The notes under the pieces: model-generated
What the model saw: only the letters and a program-made list of their open reading frames with translations
The model's database searches: none
What the model was told of the DNA's origin: nothing
Part shown: piece by piece, positions 1-10,260 of the stretch
How positions within the stretch are numbered: position 1 is the first letter of the stretch
Layout: the number at the start of each line of letters is the position of its first letter
Assembly: GCA_903933585.1 (NCBI GenBank)
Contig: CAIZKO010000099.1
Location: 1 to 33,684 of the forward strand
Length of the DNA: 33,684 nt
Source: an uncultured Actinomycetes bacterium
Lineage (GTDB): Bacteria; Actinomycetota; Actinomycetes; Nanopelagicales; Nanopelagicaceae
Direction of reading: 5' to 3'
Program-made: the position numbers and the translations under genes

Positions 1-114
1 GTGCCAATGTGCGATCAATGCAAGTGGCAATTGGAAGCAATTCCGCGGGCAAGACCGAGACGCTACTAGCCGCGACTAACCGTGCTTGCTCCCAACTTGC
101 CTCGCCTAAAACAT

Positions 115-342
115 TTATTGGTTGGTCGGCCACTGCTTAGCCATCTTCTCAATCGCCGCCGCTGCAACTTGTGCATCGGCTCCGCGGGCAACGGCATACC
201 CAATCAAGTACGTGGTAATGGGCGCGGCAGGTCTTTCAACAGCATGAGCTGCATCGCGTGCAATATTGAGAATCAGTTCTTTATCTATCGCCGCATCGAG
301 CCCGAGCTCCTTCTTAACTGCCTCAATCCATTGGTCCATCAT
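115..342 (-). CDS. DUF6457-like small protein, probably molybdopterin-guanine dinucleotide biosynthesis associated
   Basis: 75 aa ORF (MMDQWIEAVKKELGLDAAIDKELILNIARDAAHAVERPAAPITTYLIGYAVARG...) overlapping the mobA-like ORF by 4 nt; resembles the DUF6457 domain that can be fused to MobA-like NTP transferases in actinobacteria. Confidence 0.7.
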   Translation of the reverse strand: MMDQWIEAVKKELGLDAAIDKELILNIARDAAHAVERPAAPITTYLIGYAVARGADAQVAAAAIEKMAKQWPTNQ

Positions 343-950
343 CGACCCTCCTCGCTAGTTAACGGTGGATTCATACCTTTATATGAGGATACAGCCTCCG
401 CGAGATCCGCCTGAGTATCAATATCAAGCAACAAATGAGCGCGCGATTTGTCTATGGGAATCTTAACTACTTTCAAGCCTGCCACCAGATTTCGCATCGA
501 TTCACCATTGACAGTCCCAAAGGCAGAAAATGCCTGCAGTAGTGCATCTACTCGGTAGAGCGCGCTCAGTGGTTGTGCATATCCCTCGGCATCCACCGGG
601 AGAACCGCATCGCACTCCTTACCTAGCGAATCAACCAATTGCGGAATCAACAAGGGGCCGTAGGGCATATCGGTAGCAAAGATCGCTACAAGTTTTGTCT
701 GTACCAGAGCCATTCCAGCGGCTATCGCTGCTACCGGACCACCGAGCGCCGGACTCTCTTGCACTACTTTGATCTGCGCACCATACGAATCTCGAGGTGG
801 TCCAACTATGACGATGGGGACGTCCGTAGGAATCTCACTTATCAGGTGATCTATGAGAGCGCGGTCACCGAACAGCGCCTCTGATTTATCAGATCCGAAT
901 CGCTTACTTGTTCCTCCAGTGAGGATCATGACGGTAAAAGAATTATCCAT
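339..950 (-). CDS. mobA: Molybdenum cofactor guanylyltransferase (MobA-like)
   Basis: 203 aa; N-terminal ILTGGTSKRFGSDKSEALFGDRALIDH nucleotidyltransferase motif and FATDMPYGP motif; adjacent to Mo-cofactor and molybdate genes. Confidence 0.85.
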   Translation of the reverse strand: MDNSFTVMILTGGTSKRFGSDKSEALFGDRALIDHLISEIPTDVPIVIVGPPRDSYGAQIKVVQESPALGGPVAAIAAGMALVQTKLVAIFATDMPYGPLLIPQLVDSLGKECDAVLPVDAEGYAQPLSALYRVDALLQAFSAFGTVNGESMRNLVAGLKVVKIPIDKSRAHLLLDIDTQADLAEAVSSYKGMNPPLTSEEGR

Positions 951-2082
951 TTAACACAAACTCATCCCAAGAGACGATGCCTCCGCTTAAGTGCGTGATA
1001 CCGACAAATCCAGAGCCCTCAAGGGCGGCAAGAGCACGCGCTGAACGAATGCCCAGATGACAGTAAAGAATCACTGGGCTATCTCTCAAGATTTTTTCTT
1101 GTGCCCTGCCATCAAAAAATTCTGCTAGCGGGATTAGCACCGCCCCTTCGATCCGCGATTCTTCCCACTCGTAGGGTTCACGTACATCAATAATTTGTAG
1201 GGATTCACCCGCGCTGATCCGAGCTGCTAGTTGGGCCGCAGTAATCTCACTTCCATCTGATCGGACTCCACAGAAGGCATCGTAGCTCTCCAGCATTTTT
1301 GCATCTGAGCCAGCTGCACAGATTGAACAGGTTGAATCTTTTTCAACCTTTACCTTGTCGTAATTAGATTCCAGAGCGTCATAGAAAATTATTGATCCAA
1401 CAAGTGGCGAACCCATACCCACGATTAATTTGAGAGTTTCAGTGGCTGCAATTGCGCCTATCGAAGCGCAGAGCGCACCGAGCACTCCACCTTCGGCACA
1501 ATTGAGTACCAACTCTTTAGGAGGTGGGCTGGGATAAACACACCTGTAACACGGTCCGTGGGGTGCCCAAAAAATGCTCGCCTGACCATCGAAACGGAAG
1601 ATAGAACCCATCACTGCTGGTTTATTAACAATGACGCAGGCATCATTAATAAGATACCGTGTTGAAAAATTATCGGTTCCGTCAACAATAATGTCGTAGC
1701 GAGCGAAGAGTTCTAAGACATTACCTTCATCGAGTTTCAGATGATGCGTCTCTACAACTACCGAAGAATTGATCTCTTCTATCTTCGCCTTGGCGCTATC
1801 GACCTTGTTCTCGCCAATGTTAGATTGACCGTGAATGATTTGTCGCTGCAGATTCGACTCATCAACACGATCGAAATCGACTACACCTAAAGTCCCCACT
1901 CCCGCGGCTGCGAGATAGAGAAGTACCGGAGAACCCAACCCGCCCGCACCCACTACGAGCACCTTGGCGTTCACAATACGCTGCTGCCCGACAACCCCTA
2001 TCTCCTTCATAACCAGATGTCTGGCATAGCGCTTTCTCTCGGCAGGGGTGAGCTCGCGTCCTGCTTGGACTACGGGCGGCAA
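943..2082 (-). CDS. moeZ: MoeB/MoeZ-type adenylyltransferase with C-terminal rhodanese domain
   Basis: 379 aa; ThiF/MoeB motif VLVVGAGGLGSPVLLYLAAAGVGTLGVVDFDRVDESNLQRQI, zinc motifs CYRC and CSIC, rhodanese loop YCHLGIRSARA. Confidence 0.88.
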   Translation of the reverse strand: MPPVVQAGRELTPAERKRYARHLVMKEIGVVGQQRIVNAKVLVVGAGGLGSPVLLYLAAAGVGTLGVVDFDRVDESNLQRQIIHGQSNIGENKVDSAKAKIEEINSSVVVETHHLKLDEGNVLELFARYDIIVDGTDNFSTRYLINDACVIVNKPAVMGSIFRFDGQASIFWAPHGPCYRCVYPSPPPKELVLNCAEGGVLGALCASIGAIAATETLKLIVGMGSPLVGSIIFYDALESNYDKVKVEKDSTCSICAAGSDAKMLESYDAFCGVRSDGSEITAAQLAARISAGESLQIIDVREPYEWEESRIEGAVLIPLAEFFDGRAQEKILRDSPVILYCHLGIRSARALAALEGSGFVGITHLSGGIVSWDEFVLNG

Positions 2083-2104
2083 GGTAATTGCAGTACTCCT
2101 TTAC

Positions 2105-2896
2105 TTAGGATGCGAAGGCTTGAGTGATCGGTTTACGTAAGAAGAATATTAGTGAGACCGAGATCAAGACCATTAATAAACTGAGAGCATAAGCAGTATC
2201 TTGGCTAATGTTTAACTCCTGATAAATCTGCATCGTCCAGGTTTGAGTCGTACCCGGCAGGGACCCAGCAAACATCATGGTTGCACCGAACTCCCCCAAA
2301 ATTCTCGCCCAAGCTAAAACCAACCCAGTCACAATTCCGCTCTTGGATTGTGGGATGGCGATCTGGCGAAATATCTGAGCCGGGGTCGCGCGATCGATCT
2401 CGGCGGCATCCTGAACGTCGCGGGGTAGTTGCCTGAAGGTTGACTCCGAAACCAGAACTAAGAACGGTAAGCCCACGAAGATTCCAGCAAAGATCACCGC
2501 CGAGGTTGTAAAAGGCATCTGCCAATTAAAGATTTTGAAAATCGGTCGTCCCAGCAACCCGGTACGGCTAAGTAAACCCAACATTGCCAGACCGGCCACT
2601 GTGGGAGGGAGCGCGATCGGCGCTAAAACAATCGGACGGAGGATGGTTGTCACACGATCTCCACTCTTAGCGAGCCACCAGGCGAGGGGAACGCCTAAGA
2701 GCAGGCAAATGAATCCGGCGAGGAGAGAGGTCCAGATAGAAAGTTTCACCGCAGTAAATGAACCGTCACCGCGCAGGCTGGTAAAGAAGGTAGACCAGGG
2801 GACTTTTACGAAGATGGCAATTATCGGCAATGCAATAACGGTGATGGCCATCCAGGCGAGCAGGCGAGTTACCGGATCAGTTCTGCGCCGCCTCAT
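2105..2896 (-). CDS. modB: Molybdate ABC transporter permease
   Basis: 263 aa multi-TM permease with EFGATMMFAGSLPGTTQTWTMQIY signature; overlaps the modA-like ORF. Confidence 0.88.
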   Translation of the reverse strand: MRRRRTDPVTRLLAWMAITVIALPIIAIFVKVPWSTFFTSLRGDGSFTAVKLSIWTSLLAGFICLLLGVPLAWWLAKSGDRVTTILRPIVLAPIALPPTVAGLAMLGLLSRTGLLGRPIFKIFNWQMPFTTSAVIFAGIFVGLPFLVLVSESTFRQLPRDVQDAAEIDRATPAQIFRQIAIPQSKSGIVTGLVLAWARILGEFGATMMFAGSLPGTTQTWTMQIYQELNISQDTAYALSLLMVLISVSLIFFLRKPITQAFAS

Positions 2897-3645
2897 TGAG
2901 AAAGGGTAAACCCACTTGCGACTAATAACTTCTCCGCATCATGCCCTTTGAGGTAGCGGAAGAAGGTCTGCGCCCAGTGGCTCTTCGATTTCACGCTTTG
3001 GCCAGATATTCCGAGCTGATACTGGGTTGAGGCCGCAACCGCGCTAGCAAAGGGGATCGCCGTCAACTTGCCGAGATTGGCGATTACATCTGTCTTATAG
3101 ACAATTGCTGCATCAACAGAACCAGATAGTAATTTCGCGGCAGCGCTGGCATCGGAACCTTCGAGGGATACTGGGCTACTCGTAACCGAACCCTCGCTCT
3201 TGAGAGCGCTATCAGCGGCGATGCCGCAGGGAACACTGTGGGCACACTGCAACCACGTGGCGCCGCCATTAAGGTCGGAGATCTTCTTGATCCTTGAACC
3301 TTTAGGAACTGCGACTACCACTTGATTTACCAGGTAATCGACGGGATGCGGAACTTGTGCGCTCACTGAGCTCATCGAAGTCGCATCAGCCGAGGCAAAT
3401 ATATCTGCTGGAGCGCCGGCCTTAATCTGCGTTGCCAAGGTGGTTGAAGAGGCAAACGAAAATCTGACGGTGACTCCGGGATGAGCCGCCTGAAAATTAG
3501 AGCCGAGGGTGGTGAAAACTCTTGTCAGACTGGATGCGGCAAAGACAGTGACGGTGTGGGAGTCGTTCTGCGCAAAGGATGGGGACGTTGGAGATAAGAG
3601 TGCAGAAGCTACTACCAGTGATGTGATTGAGTGGGTGAATTTCAT
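2893..3645 (-). CDS. modA: Molybdate ABC transporter substrate-binding protein
   Basis: 250 aa; signal peptide then VTVFAASSLTRVFTTLGSNFQAAHPGVTVRFSFASSTTLATQIKAGAPADIFASAD, typical of ModA. Confidence 0.9.
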   Translation of the reverse strand: MKFTHSITSLVVASALLSPTSPSFAQNDSHTVTVFAASSLTRVFTTLGSNFQAAHPGVTVRFSFASSTTLATQIKAGAPADIFASADATSMSSVSAQVPHPVDYLVNQVVVAVPKGSRIKKISDLNGGATWLQCAHSVPCGIAADSALKSEGSVTSSPVSLEGSDASAAAKLLSGSVDAAIVYKTDVIANLGKLTAIPFASAVAASTQYQLGISGQSVKSKSHWAQTFFRYLKGHDAEKLLVASGFTLSQ

Positions 3646-4481
3646 TCGGTGATGATTACCTCAATAAAGTGTTTTGCAGAACCATTTCGCGCAAAAGCCA
3701 AGAGAGTTAATCCAAATTCATCTGCTAGTTCCACGGCAAGAGAGGTTGGCGCGCTGACTCCCACGAGCGCCGAAATCCCCGCGCAGATAGCCTTCTGTAC
3801 GATTTCGTAGCCAACTCTTCCAGAGACGACCAAGGTCCAATCTGAGAGTGGAAGTTTTTGTGCCATGAGCGCAGCGCCAATCACTTTATCTACTGCGTTA
3901 TGCCGTCCCACATCTTCTCGGAGAAAGATCGATTCCCCTGCGGGATTCACGAGCAGCGCGGCATGGAGCCCGCCCGTTTTAGAAAAGACTTGTTGTTTTC
4001 CGGTGAGTAGCTCTGGCAGGATCGCCAAATCGGCGAGCGCTTTGCTCGTCCTTACGACCTTGGAAATACCGCGCTGGTGCAGATCAGAGATGCTCGTGGA
4101 TCCGCAAACACCGCAGGCTGAAGTAATGGTGAATCGGCGATCCAAGTTGCGATGAGATGCCGGCGCATCCAATGAAACTTCAGCAATAACAACATTCGCT
4201 CTCTGGCGAGGGGTCAGCGAACGATCGCCGCAGACCTTCACATTTAGCAGTTGATCAGGCGCGGTAAGAAAACCTTCACCCCAGAGGAAACCGGCGGCAA
4301 GTTCCAAATCTGCTCCAGGCGTCCGCATCGTTATTCCAAGTTGTTCTTCGACCTCACCGCGCTTGAGACGAATTTCAAGTGGTTCTTCGACAACGACGGT
4401 ATCTGACGTCATATCTACAGAATCTGACTTCTGGACTTTTACCTTCGCCGTTGCAGAGGGGGCCTTTGGATTATCCTGCAT
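3642..4481 (-). CDS. fdhD: Formate dehydrogenase accessory sulfurtransferase FdhD
   Basis: 279 aa; [12 protein letters not shown] (CxxC) and [17 protein letters not shown] motifs of FdhD; overlaps modA by 4 nt. Confidence 0.93.
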   Translation of the reverse strand: MQDNPKAPSATAKVKVQKSDSVDMTSDTVVVEEPLEIRLKRGEVEEQLGITMRTPGADLELAAGFLWGEGFLTAPDQLLNVKVCGDRSLTPRQRANVVIAEVSLDAPASHRNLDRRFTITSACGVCGSTSISDLHQRGISKVVRTSKALADLAILPELLTGKQQVFSKTGGLHAALLVNPAGESIFLREDVGRHNAVDKVIGAALMAQKLPLSDWTLVVSGRVGYEIVQKAICAGISALVGVSAPTSLAVELADEFGLTLLAFARNGSAKHFIEVIITE

Positions 4482-6117
4482 GTCGATAGAACTCGATATT
4501 CTCTGCAGGCAAAGGTATATTCCCCAAGATTAAATCTGCCGCCTTTTCAGCCACCATCATCACCGGGGCGTAGATGTTGCCGTTTGTTACATAAGGAAAG
4601 ACCGAGGCGTCACACACACGCAAACCTTCTAGACCGTGGACCTTCATCGTCGCGGGATCTACAACAGACATCGCATCGGTACCCATCTTCGCGGTGCAGG
4701 ATGGATGCAGTGCAGTCTCGCCATCTTTGCGAACCCAATCCAAGATCTCTGTATCAGTTGCGACCGATGGGCCAGGAGAGGTTTCACCGGCGTTATATGG
4801 ATCCATCGCCTTCTGTGTCAAAATATTGCGGGCGACCCTAACAGCTTCGACCCATTCGCGACGATCCTCATCTGTTGAGAGGTAATTGAAACGGAGCGCT
4901 GGCTTTACTAACGGATCGGTACTCTTTATCTTTACTGAACCCCTGGCATTTGAATACATAGGGCCAACATGCACCTGATAGCCGTGCCCGCCCGAAGGTG
5001 CGGTGCCGTCATAACGGATAGCAAGTGGCAAAAAGTGAAACATCAGATTGGGATATTTAACATCATCGTTACTGCGGGTAAATCCGCCCGCTTCAAAATG
5101 ATTCGTGGCGCCCGGTCCACTCCGTAAAAATAGCCAACGCGCGCCAATAAAGGGCCTGCGCCAGAGTTTAAGCATTGGCTGCATTGAGACCGGCTCTTTG
5201 CAGGCGTATTGCACATAGACCTCTAAATGATCCTGCAGATTTTCACCGACTCCTGGCAGATCTTGCACAACCTCAATGCCCATGGCTTTCAAATCTTTTG
5301 CGTTGCCGACGCCAGAGAGTTGTAAAATCTGGGGGGTATTTATAGCGCCGCCACAGAGAATGATTTCGCGGCCCTTAATGATCTGCTTCTTGCCCCTCAT
5401 CACAACTTCAACGCCGACGGCTTGCTTGCCTTCAAATATAACTTTGCTCACCATGGCACGAGTCTTCACGGTTAGGTTCTTCCGCTTCATCACCGGGTGC
5501 AGATAAGCACGCGCGGAACTCAAGCGTCTGCCACGGCGCACATTGCGATCGAAAGCCGCGAATCCCTCTTGGCGAAAACCGTTGACATCATCGGTACGCG
5601 GATACCCGGCTTCTTCGGTCGCCTTGAAGAATGCGGCAAATAGCGGGCTCTTGATCGGACCACGCTCTAGCTCCAAGGGACCGCTATCCCCGCGAAAGGG
5701 GTTCTTTGGATCGGCTAAACAATTCTCCATCTTTTTGAAGTATGGCAAGCAATGGGCATAGTCCCAATTTTCCATCCCGGGATCTTTGCTCCAACGTTCA
5801 TAATCTAAGGGATTTCCACGCTGAAAGATCATGCCGTTGATGCTTCCCGATCCGCCGAGTACTTTTCCGCGCGCGTGATAAATCTTGCGGTTGTTCATGA
5901 AAGGTTCAGGTTCGGACTCATATTTCCAGTCGTAATGCTTGTTGCCAATAGGAAAGGCCAGTGCGGCCGGCATATGGATAAATACATCCCACTTGTAATC
6001 CGGGCGGCCCGCTTCTAAGACTAAAACTTTATGCTCTGGGTCTGCGCTCAACCGATTTGCTAGGGAGCTACCCGCAGAGCCACCTCCGACAATTATGTAA
6101 TCGTAAAGTGGTTTCAT
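4471..6117 (-). CDS. betA: Choline dehydrogenase (GMC oxidoreductase, BetA-like)
   Basis: 548 aa; N-terminal [36 protein letters not shown] signatures [18 protein letters not shown] and [16 protein letters not shown]-terminal HPSCTAKMG and [19 protein letters not shown]. Confidence 0.88.
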   Translation of the reverse strand: MKPLYDYIIVGGGSAGSSLANRLSADPEHKVLVLEAGRPDYKWDVFIHMPAALAFPIGNKHYDWKYESEPEPFMNNRKIYHARGKVLGGSGSINGMIFQRGNPLDYERWSKDPGMENWDYAHCLPYFKKMENCLADPKNPFRGDSGPLELERGPIKSPLFAAFFKATEEAGYPRTDDVNGFRQEGFAAFDRNVRRGRRLSSARAYLHPVMKRKNLTVKTRAMVSKVIFEGKQAVGVEVVMRGKKQIIKGREIILCGGAINTPQILQLSGVGNAKDLKAMGIEVVQDLPGVGENLQDHLEVYVQYACKEPVSMQPMLKLWRRPFIGARWLFLRSGPGATNHFEAGGFTRSNDDVKYPNLMFHFLPLAIRYDGTAPSGGHGYQVHVGPMYSNARGSVKIKSTDPLVKPALRFNYLSTDEDRREWVEAVRVARNILTQKAMDPYNAGETSPGPSVATDTEILDWVRKDGETALHPSCTAKMGTDAMSVVDPATMKVHGLEGLRVCDASVFPYVTNGNIYAPVMMVAEKAADLILGNIPLPAENIEFYRHAG

Positions 6118-6142
6118 TTAACTATGTTACTCAAGAAATAGA

Positions 6143-6186
6143 TCGGCGCGCTAGTCAAATGATTTTCCATTCAACCAGCGCGCCGA
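6143..6186 (-). terminator. Intercistronic hairpin between the proX-like gene and betA (attenuator, partial terminator or mRNA stabiliser)
   Basis: TCGGCGCGCT (6143-6152) and AGCGCGCCGA (6177-6186) are perfect 10-bp inverted arms separated by 24 nt, in the 88-nt gap downstream of the binding-protein stop; no strong T tract follows. Confidence 0.6.
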
Positions 6187-6205
6187 ACTGCTTAACTATT
6201 GATTA

Positions 6206-7156
6206 CTACTTACCTAGCCATGCCTTCACGATTGCTGGGTGTGCATCTACCCAGATCTTCGCTGCAGCGTCATCGGTCAGCTTGCCAACAGCAAGCGACT
6301 TTGCAACCGAGTTCTGGTCTGCGTTGGTCCACTTGAAGTTCTTGATCACTGTTGCCGCTGGGGAACCAGAGTTCATGAACTTAACACTTGCCACTTTATT
6401 AAGTGGATATGGAGGATAGTCGCAGGCAACCGTCTTTGGATTTGCATCGCAACCGGTAGTCCACTTTGGAAGCGTGACGTGTACCAGAGGAACTTCAGCC
6501 AAGAACCATTGAGGCTCGTAGAAGTAGCCGATCATTGGCTTCTTCTGGGCTTGTGCTGTTCGGAAGGAGGTGATGAGAGCTGCTTCGCTACCTGTGAAAA
6601 TAACCTTATAGTTCAATTTCAGGTTCTTAATTATGGCAGCGTCGTTTGTTACATAGGATGGATCGCCATCAAGGAAGGCGCCCATGCTGCCGGACTCAGA
6701 AGTCTTGAACAAACTTGCATACTTGTTCAAGTTCTTATAGTTAGTGATTCCAGGATATTTCGCGACCATCCAAGGAACTACATACCAACCAATTACTCCG
6801 TTGTTGCCGGTGCTTCCGAGGTCTACAGCGACCTTCTGCTTTGTGATGTACTTAGCAGCTAAATCTTCATGTCCCCAGTTTTCAAGGATTGCGTCGACCT
6901 GACCAGTTGGGAATCCCTGCCAAGAAACTTGCTCAGAAATATTTTTTACGACGACTTTGCATCCCAAACTGTTCTTCAAAACATAAGACACAACAGCGAG
7001 GTCGGCTTCGTATCCAACCCATGCATTGTCAGCCAAGTTAACGGTTCCGCAAGAAGCTGCCGCTTGGGCGGGCACTGCAGCCGGTAGCGCAAAAGTAATA
7101 GCGCTCACAACCAGCATGAGTGTGGCTCCACGACGGAACCTATGAGATTTAAACAT
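6206..7156 (-). CDS. Glycine betaine/quaternary amine ABC transporter substrate-binding protein (ProX/OpuAC-like)
   Basis: 316 aa; signal peptide, then NLADNAWVGYEADLAVVSYVL, WQGFPTGQVDAILENWG and NNGVIGWYVVPWMVAKYPG typical of betaine-binding proteins; upstream RBS GGAGGAG (reverse strand). Confidence 0.87.
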   Translation of the reverse strand: MFKSHRFRRGATLMLVVSAITFALPAAVPAQAAASCGTVNLADNAWVGYEADLAVVSYVLKNSLGCKVVVKNISEQVSWQGFPTGQVDAILENWGHEDLAAKYITKQKVAVDLGSTGNNGVIGWYVVPWMVAKYPGITNYKNLNKYASLFKTSESGSMGAFLDGDPSYVTNDAAIIKNLKLNYKVIFTGSEAALITSFRTAQAQKKPMIGYFYEPQWFLAEVPLVHVTLPKWTTGCDANPKTVACDYPPYPLNKVASVKFMNSGSPAATVIKNFKWTNADQNSVAKSLAVGKLTDDAAAKIWVDAHPAIVKAWLGK

Positions 7157-7225
7157 AAATAACTCCTCCTGATCTATTTACTGCAATCGACATGACCGCC
7201 AACCAACGCAATTAGCGGATTCTAT

Positions 7226-9217
7226 TTACTTGCCTTGGAGCGTACTCCTGACCGCTGCAGCTTGGGTGATTCTGTCCAATAAAATTCCTAAAAGGACGAT
7301 AGCTAACCCCGCCGCTAACCCCTTCCCCGTTAGATTTAACTGAGCGAAGCCAGCGACAACGAGGTACCCCAATCCGCCCGCGCCTACGAGGCCACCGACA
7401 ACGACCATCGCCAAGACATAAATAATTCCTTGGTTGGTCGAAAGTGCTACAGCGCGCCGAGCGCTCGGCAATTGCACCTTAATGATCATCTGCCACTTAC
7501 TCGATCCCGCTGCGATTCCAGCCTCCGATATTGAAGCTGGGATTCCAGCAATTCCATCGGCCATCAATTTAATAGAGGCGGGGGCCGCGTAAACAATGGC
7601 TGCCATAATCGCCGTAAATCTAGTTGCACCGAATAAGCCTAAGAAAGGTACCAAATAGACGAATGCTGGCAAGACCTGCCCCGCGTCGAGAATAGGTCGA
7701 ATAATTTGATCGGCCCGTTTACTTCTACCGATCCACACTCCAACGACAATCCCGATAGTCACAGTTGCAATCGAAGCTACAAGAACTGAGGCTAGAGTGG
7801 CCATCGTGTCAGACCACAAACCGGTCCCGACAATTCCAAGCACACAGAAAGTGGCAACGAGCGCTAACTTTCTGCCCCCAAGGATTGCCGCAAGTAATAC
7901 AAAGGCAAGGCCAGTGACAAACCAAGGGCTATTGGTTAAGAGGCTCTGGAGCGGGTTAAGCAATCCGTAAGAAATTGCATTGGTGATTGCATTGGTGACG
8001 TTAACAAAATGCGCTTGGAACCAATTGGTTGCATTATCTGTGTACGTCGCAATGTCATGACCGAGGACCCCGGTCCCTGGAAAATTTCCTGCCCAGATAT
8101 AGATTCGCGAAATAATTATTGCAATGAGGCTGAGAAGCGCACCAATTTTCAATATTTGGCGGTGATGCTTATGGTCGAGCAGATGAGAATTTTCTGCATC
8201 AACTTTCGATGCGGCTGCAGTCGTCGTTCGATCCAAGACGACAGCTAAAATGACGATTCCTAATCCTGCCTGAAATGAACTTCCGATATCCAGCGACTCT
8301 AAGGCCCTTATAACAACTCTTCCCAACCCGGGAGCATCAATCAGCGCCGCGATGGTGACCATAGAGAGCGCTGCCATAATGGTTTGGTTAATGCCAACAA
8401 CTATGGTGCGCTTAGCTTGGGGTAACTGCACCTTACGAAGGGCTTGCATCCGAGTTGAACCCATAGATATGGCGGCTTCGACGCTAGACCAAGGCACCTC
8501 ATGGAGAGCAACGGCCGTGATGCGAAGCGCCGGAGGAATGGCATAAACCATAGTCACGATAGTTGCCGATGCTGGACCTATCAAGAAGAAGAGGGTGACG
8601 GGAGTGAGATACACGAATGTAGGCATTACTTGTGCAAAGTCCAGCGCAGGCGTAATTATCTTCTCAAAGCGCGGAAATAGGCCGGCACATATGCCGAGTG
8701 GAATCCCGACTATCAGCGCAAGAACTACTGCCGCGAGCGTCAACGCCAAGGTATCCATCGACTCTTGCCAATATCCCAAGAGGCCAAGAGAGATGAGTCC
8801 GCCACACACGAGGAGCGCAATTCGCAGGTTAGCAACCGCGTAGGCCAAATAACTCAACATCACAACGATTCCAAACCATCCCAGCAACGGTGAAGCATTA
8901 TTGCCAACGGCTTGGCTGATGAGATCTTGGATTCCGGTCACGAAGGTATCGATGAAGTCGCGGATAACGTTAATAAAGAAGGTAAAGACCGGATTGGATG
9001 TTCGATTGTTGCCGATCCAGTCACTGACGCTATTGAGCCAATTTTGGAAGGAGGTGAGGCTTGAAGTATCTAGCGGGAGCGTTGCAATTCCTCGTAACAA
9101 CAGTGCGAAAAAAAGGAAACTCCCCGTCAGCAGCGAGAGCTGAAAACTAAGTTTGGATTTCTTCGCGACAACCGGGGCTGGCTCATTAGCGGGCTTGGAG
9201 AGCAGGGTGGTCGCCAT
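7226..9217 (-). CDS. Glycine betaine/proline ABC transporter permease with two tandem permease domains
   Basis: 663 aa; two homologous permease modules, e.g. ITPALDFAQVMPTFVYLTPVTLFFLIG...GSTRMQALRKVQLPQAKRTI and IRPILDAGQVLPAFVYLVPFLGLFG...GSSKWQMIIKVQLPSARRAV. Confidence 0.87.
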   Translation of the reverse strand: MATTLLSKPANEPAPVVAKKSKLSFQLSLLTGSFLFFALLLRGIATLPLDTSSLTSFQNWLNSVSDWIGNNRTSNPVFTFFINVIRDFIDTFVTGIQDLISQAVGNNASPLLGWFGIVVMLSYLAYAVANLRIALLVCGGLISLGLLGYWQESMDTLALTLAAVVLALIVGIPLGICAGLFPRFEKIITPALDFAQVMPTFVYLTPVTLFFLIGPASATIVTMVYAIPPALRITAVALHEVPWSSVEAAISMGSTRMQALRKVQLPQAKRTIVVGINQTIMAALSMVTIAALIDAPGLGRVVIRALESLDIGSSFQAGLGIVILAVVLDRTTTAAASKVDAENSHLLDHKHHRQILKIGALLSLIAIIISRIYIWAGNFPGTGVLGHDIATYTDNATNWFQAHFVNVTNAITNAISYGLLNPLQSLLTNSPWFVTGLAFVLLAAILGGRKLALVATFCVLGIVGTGLWSDTMATLASVLVASIATVTIGIVVGVWIGRSKRADQIIRPILDAGQVLPAFVYLVPFLGLFGATRFTAIMAAIVYAAPASIKLMADGIAGIPASISEAGIAAGSSKWQMIIKVQLPSARRAVALSTNQGIIYVLAMVVVGGLVGAGGLGYLVVAGFAQLNLTGKGLAAGLAIVLLGILLDRITQAAAVRSTLQGK

Positions 9218-9220
9218 CGA

Positions 9221-10249
9221 CTAGTCCTGACCTGATATCAGATGTAAAACTTCCACCGCGGTAACTACGCCGAGTAAGTTTCCATTCTCCATCACCCTAA
9301 TTGGAAGGGATGATTCAATAATCTGGCGAGTGGCATTTCGAACCGTTATGGAGGGGGCGAGGATCGGTCCGTTTAAATCTTCACCGGGCTGGGGCTTTCG
9401 CGCGATCCAACGCAAGGTAAGAATGTGAGACTTTGGGAAGTCACGTACAAAATTTGCAACATAATCATCGGCGGGTTGCGCAACTAATTCTTCGGGAGTA
9501 CCAATCTGGACAATTGCGCCATCACGCATGATCGCAATTCGGTCACCCAACTTTACGGCCTCCGCTAAGTCATGAGTAATGAAGACCATGGTCTTTCCAA
9601 GTTGATGATGCAATCTAATTACTTCGGTCTGCATATCCCGACGAATGAGCGGATCGAGAGCGCTAAAAGGTTCATCGAGGAAAAGTACCTGTGGATCTAC
9701 GGCGAGCGCGCGAGCTAATCCGACGCGCTGCTGCATGCCGCCCGAAAGTTGCTCTGGGTAAGCCTGCGCATAGCCTTGTAACCCAACGAGATCGATTACT
9801 TCATTTGCGCGGGCATGGCGTTCGGACTTGCCAACACCATTTATCTCCAGGCTGTAAGCCACGTTATCGATAACCTTGCGATGTGGCAAAAGACCAAAAT
9901 GTTGGAAGACCATCGAGAAACGGGTCTTACGCAATTCCCGAAGTCGTTTTTCATCTACCTTGAGAATATCTTCGTCTTCAAAACGTAGTTCGCCCTGAGT
10001 GGGTTCAATTAAACGAGTCATGCAGCGAACCAAGGTGGATTTACCAGAGCCCGATAGTCCCATAACTACGAATACTTCACCTGGGGCAACATCGAAGGAG
10101 ACATCGCGCACGGCGATCGTATTTCCGGTTTTTGCTCGCAACTCTTGCCGTGTGAGAGCGGCGTCGGGACTCCCGATGATTGCCTCCGGATTAGACCCGA
10201 ATACCTTCCATAAATTTCGAACCGAAATCATCGGAGCTTGGTTATCCAA
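9221..10249 (-). CDS. proV: Glycine betaine ABC transporter ATP-binding protein (ProV/OpuAA-like)
   Basis: 342 aa; Walker [11 protein letters not shown], signature [41 protein letters not shown]-loop [12 protein letters not shown]-like C-terminus. Confidence 0.92.
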   Translation of the reverse strand: MDNQAPMISVRNLWKVFGSNPEAIIGSPDAALTRQELRAKTGNTIAVRDVSFDVAPGEVFVVMGLSGSGKSTLVRCMTRLIEPTQGELRFEDEDILKVDEKRLRELRKTRFSMVFQHFGLLPHRKVIDNVAYSLEINGVGKSERHARANEVIDLVGLQGYAQAYPEQLSGGMQQRVGLARALAVDPQVLFLDEPFSALDPLIRRDMQTEVIRLHHQLGKTMVFITHDLAEAVKLGDRIAIMRDGAIVQIGTPEELVAQPADDYVANFVRDFPKSHILTLRWIARKPQPGEDLNGPILAPSITVRNATRQIIESSLPIRVMENGNLLGVVTAVEVLHLISGQD

Positions 10250-10260
10250 CTTTGCCCCCT

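Noticed and set aside
1-140. Possible 3' end of a plus-strand gene at the left edge (frame 3, ...AIGSNSAGKTETLLAATNRACSQLASPKTFIGWSATA-stop)
   Set aside because: Too short to assign to a family and its end overlaps the DUF6457-like CDS; needs upstream sequence.
6239-6862. 207-aa plus-strand ORF opposite the betaine-binding protein gene
   Set aside because: Antisense to a well-supported ProX-like CDS; composition (many Cys/Trp) and lack of recognisable motifs indicate a spurious shadow ORF.
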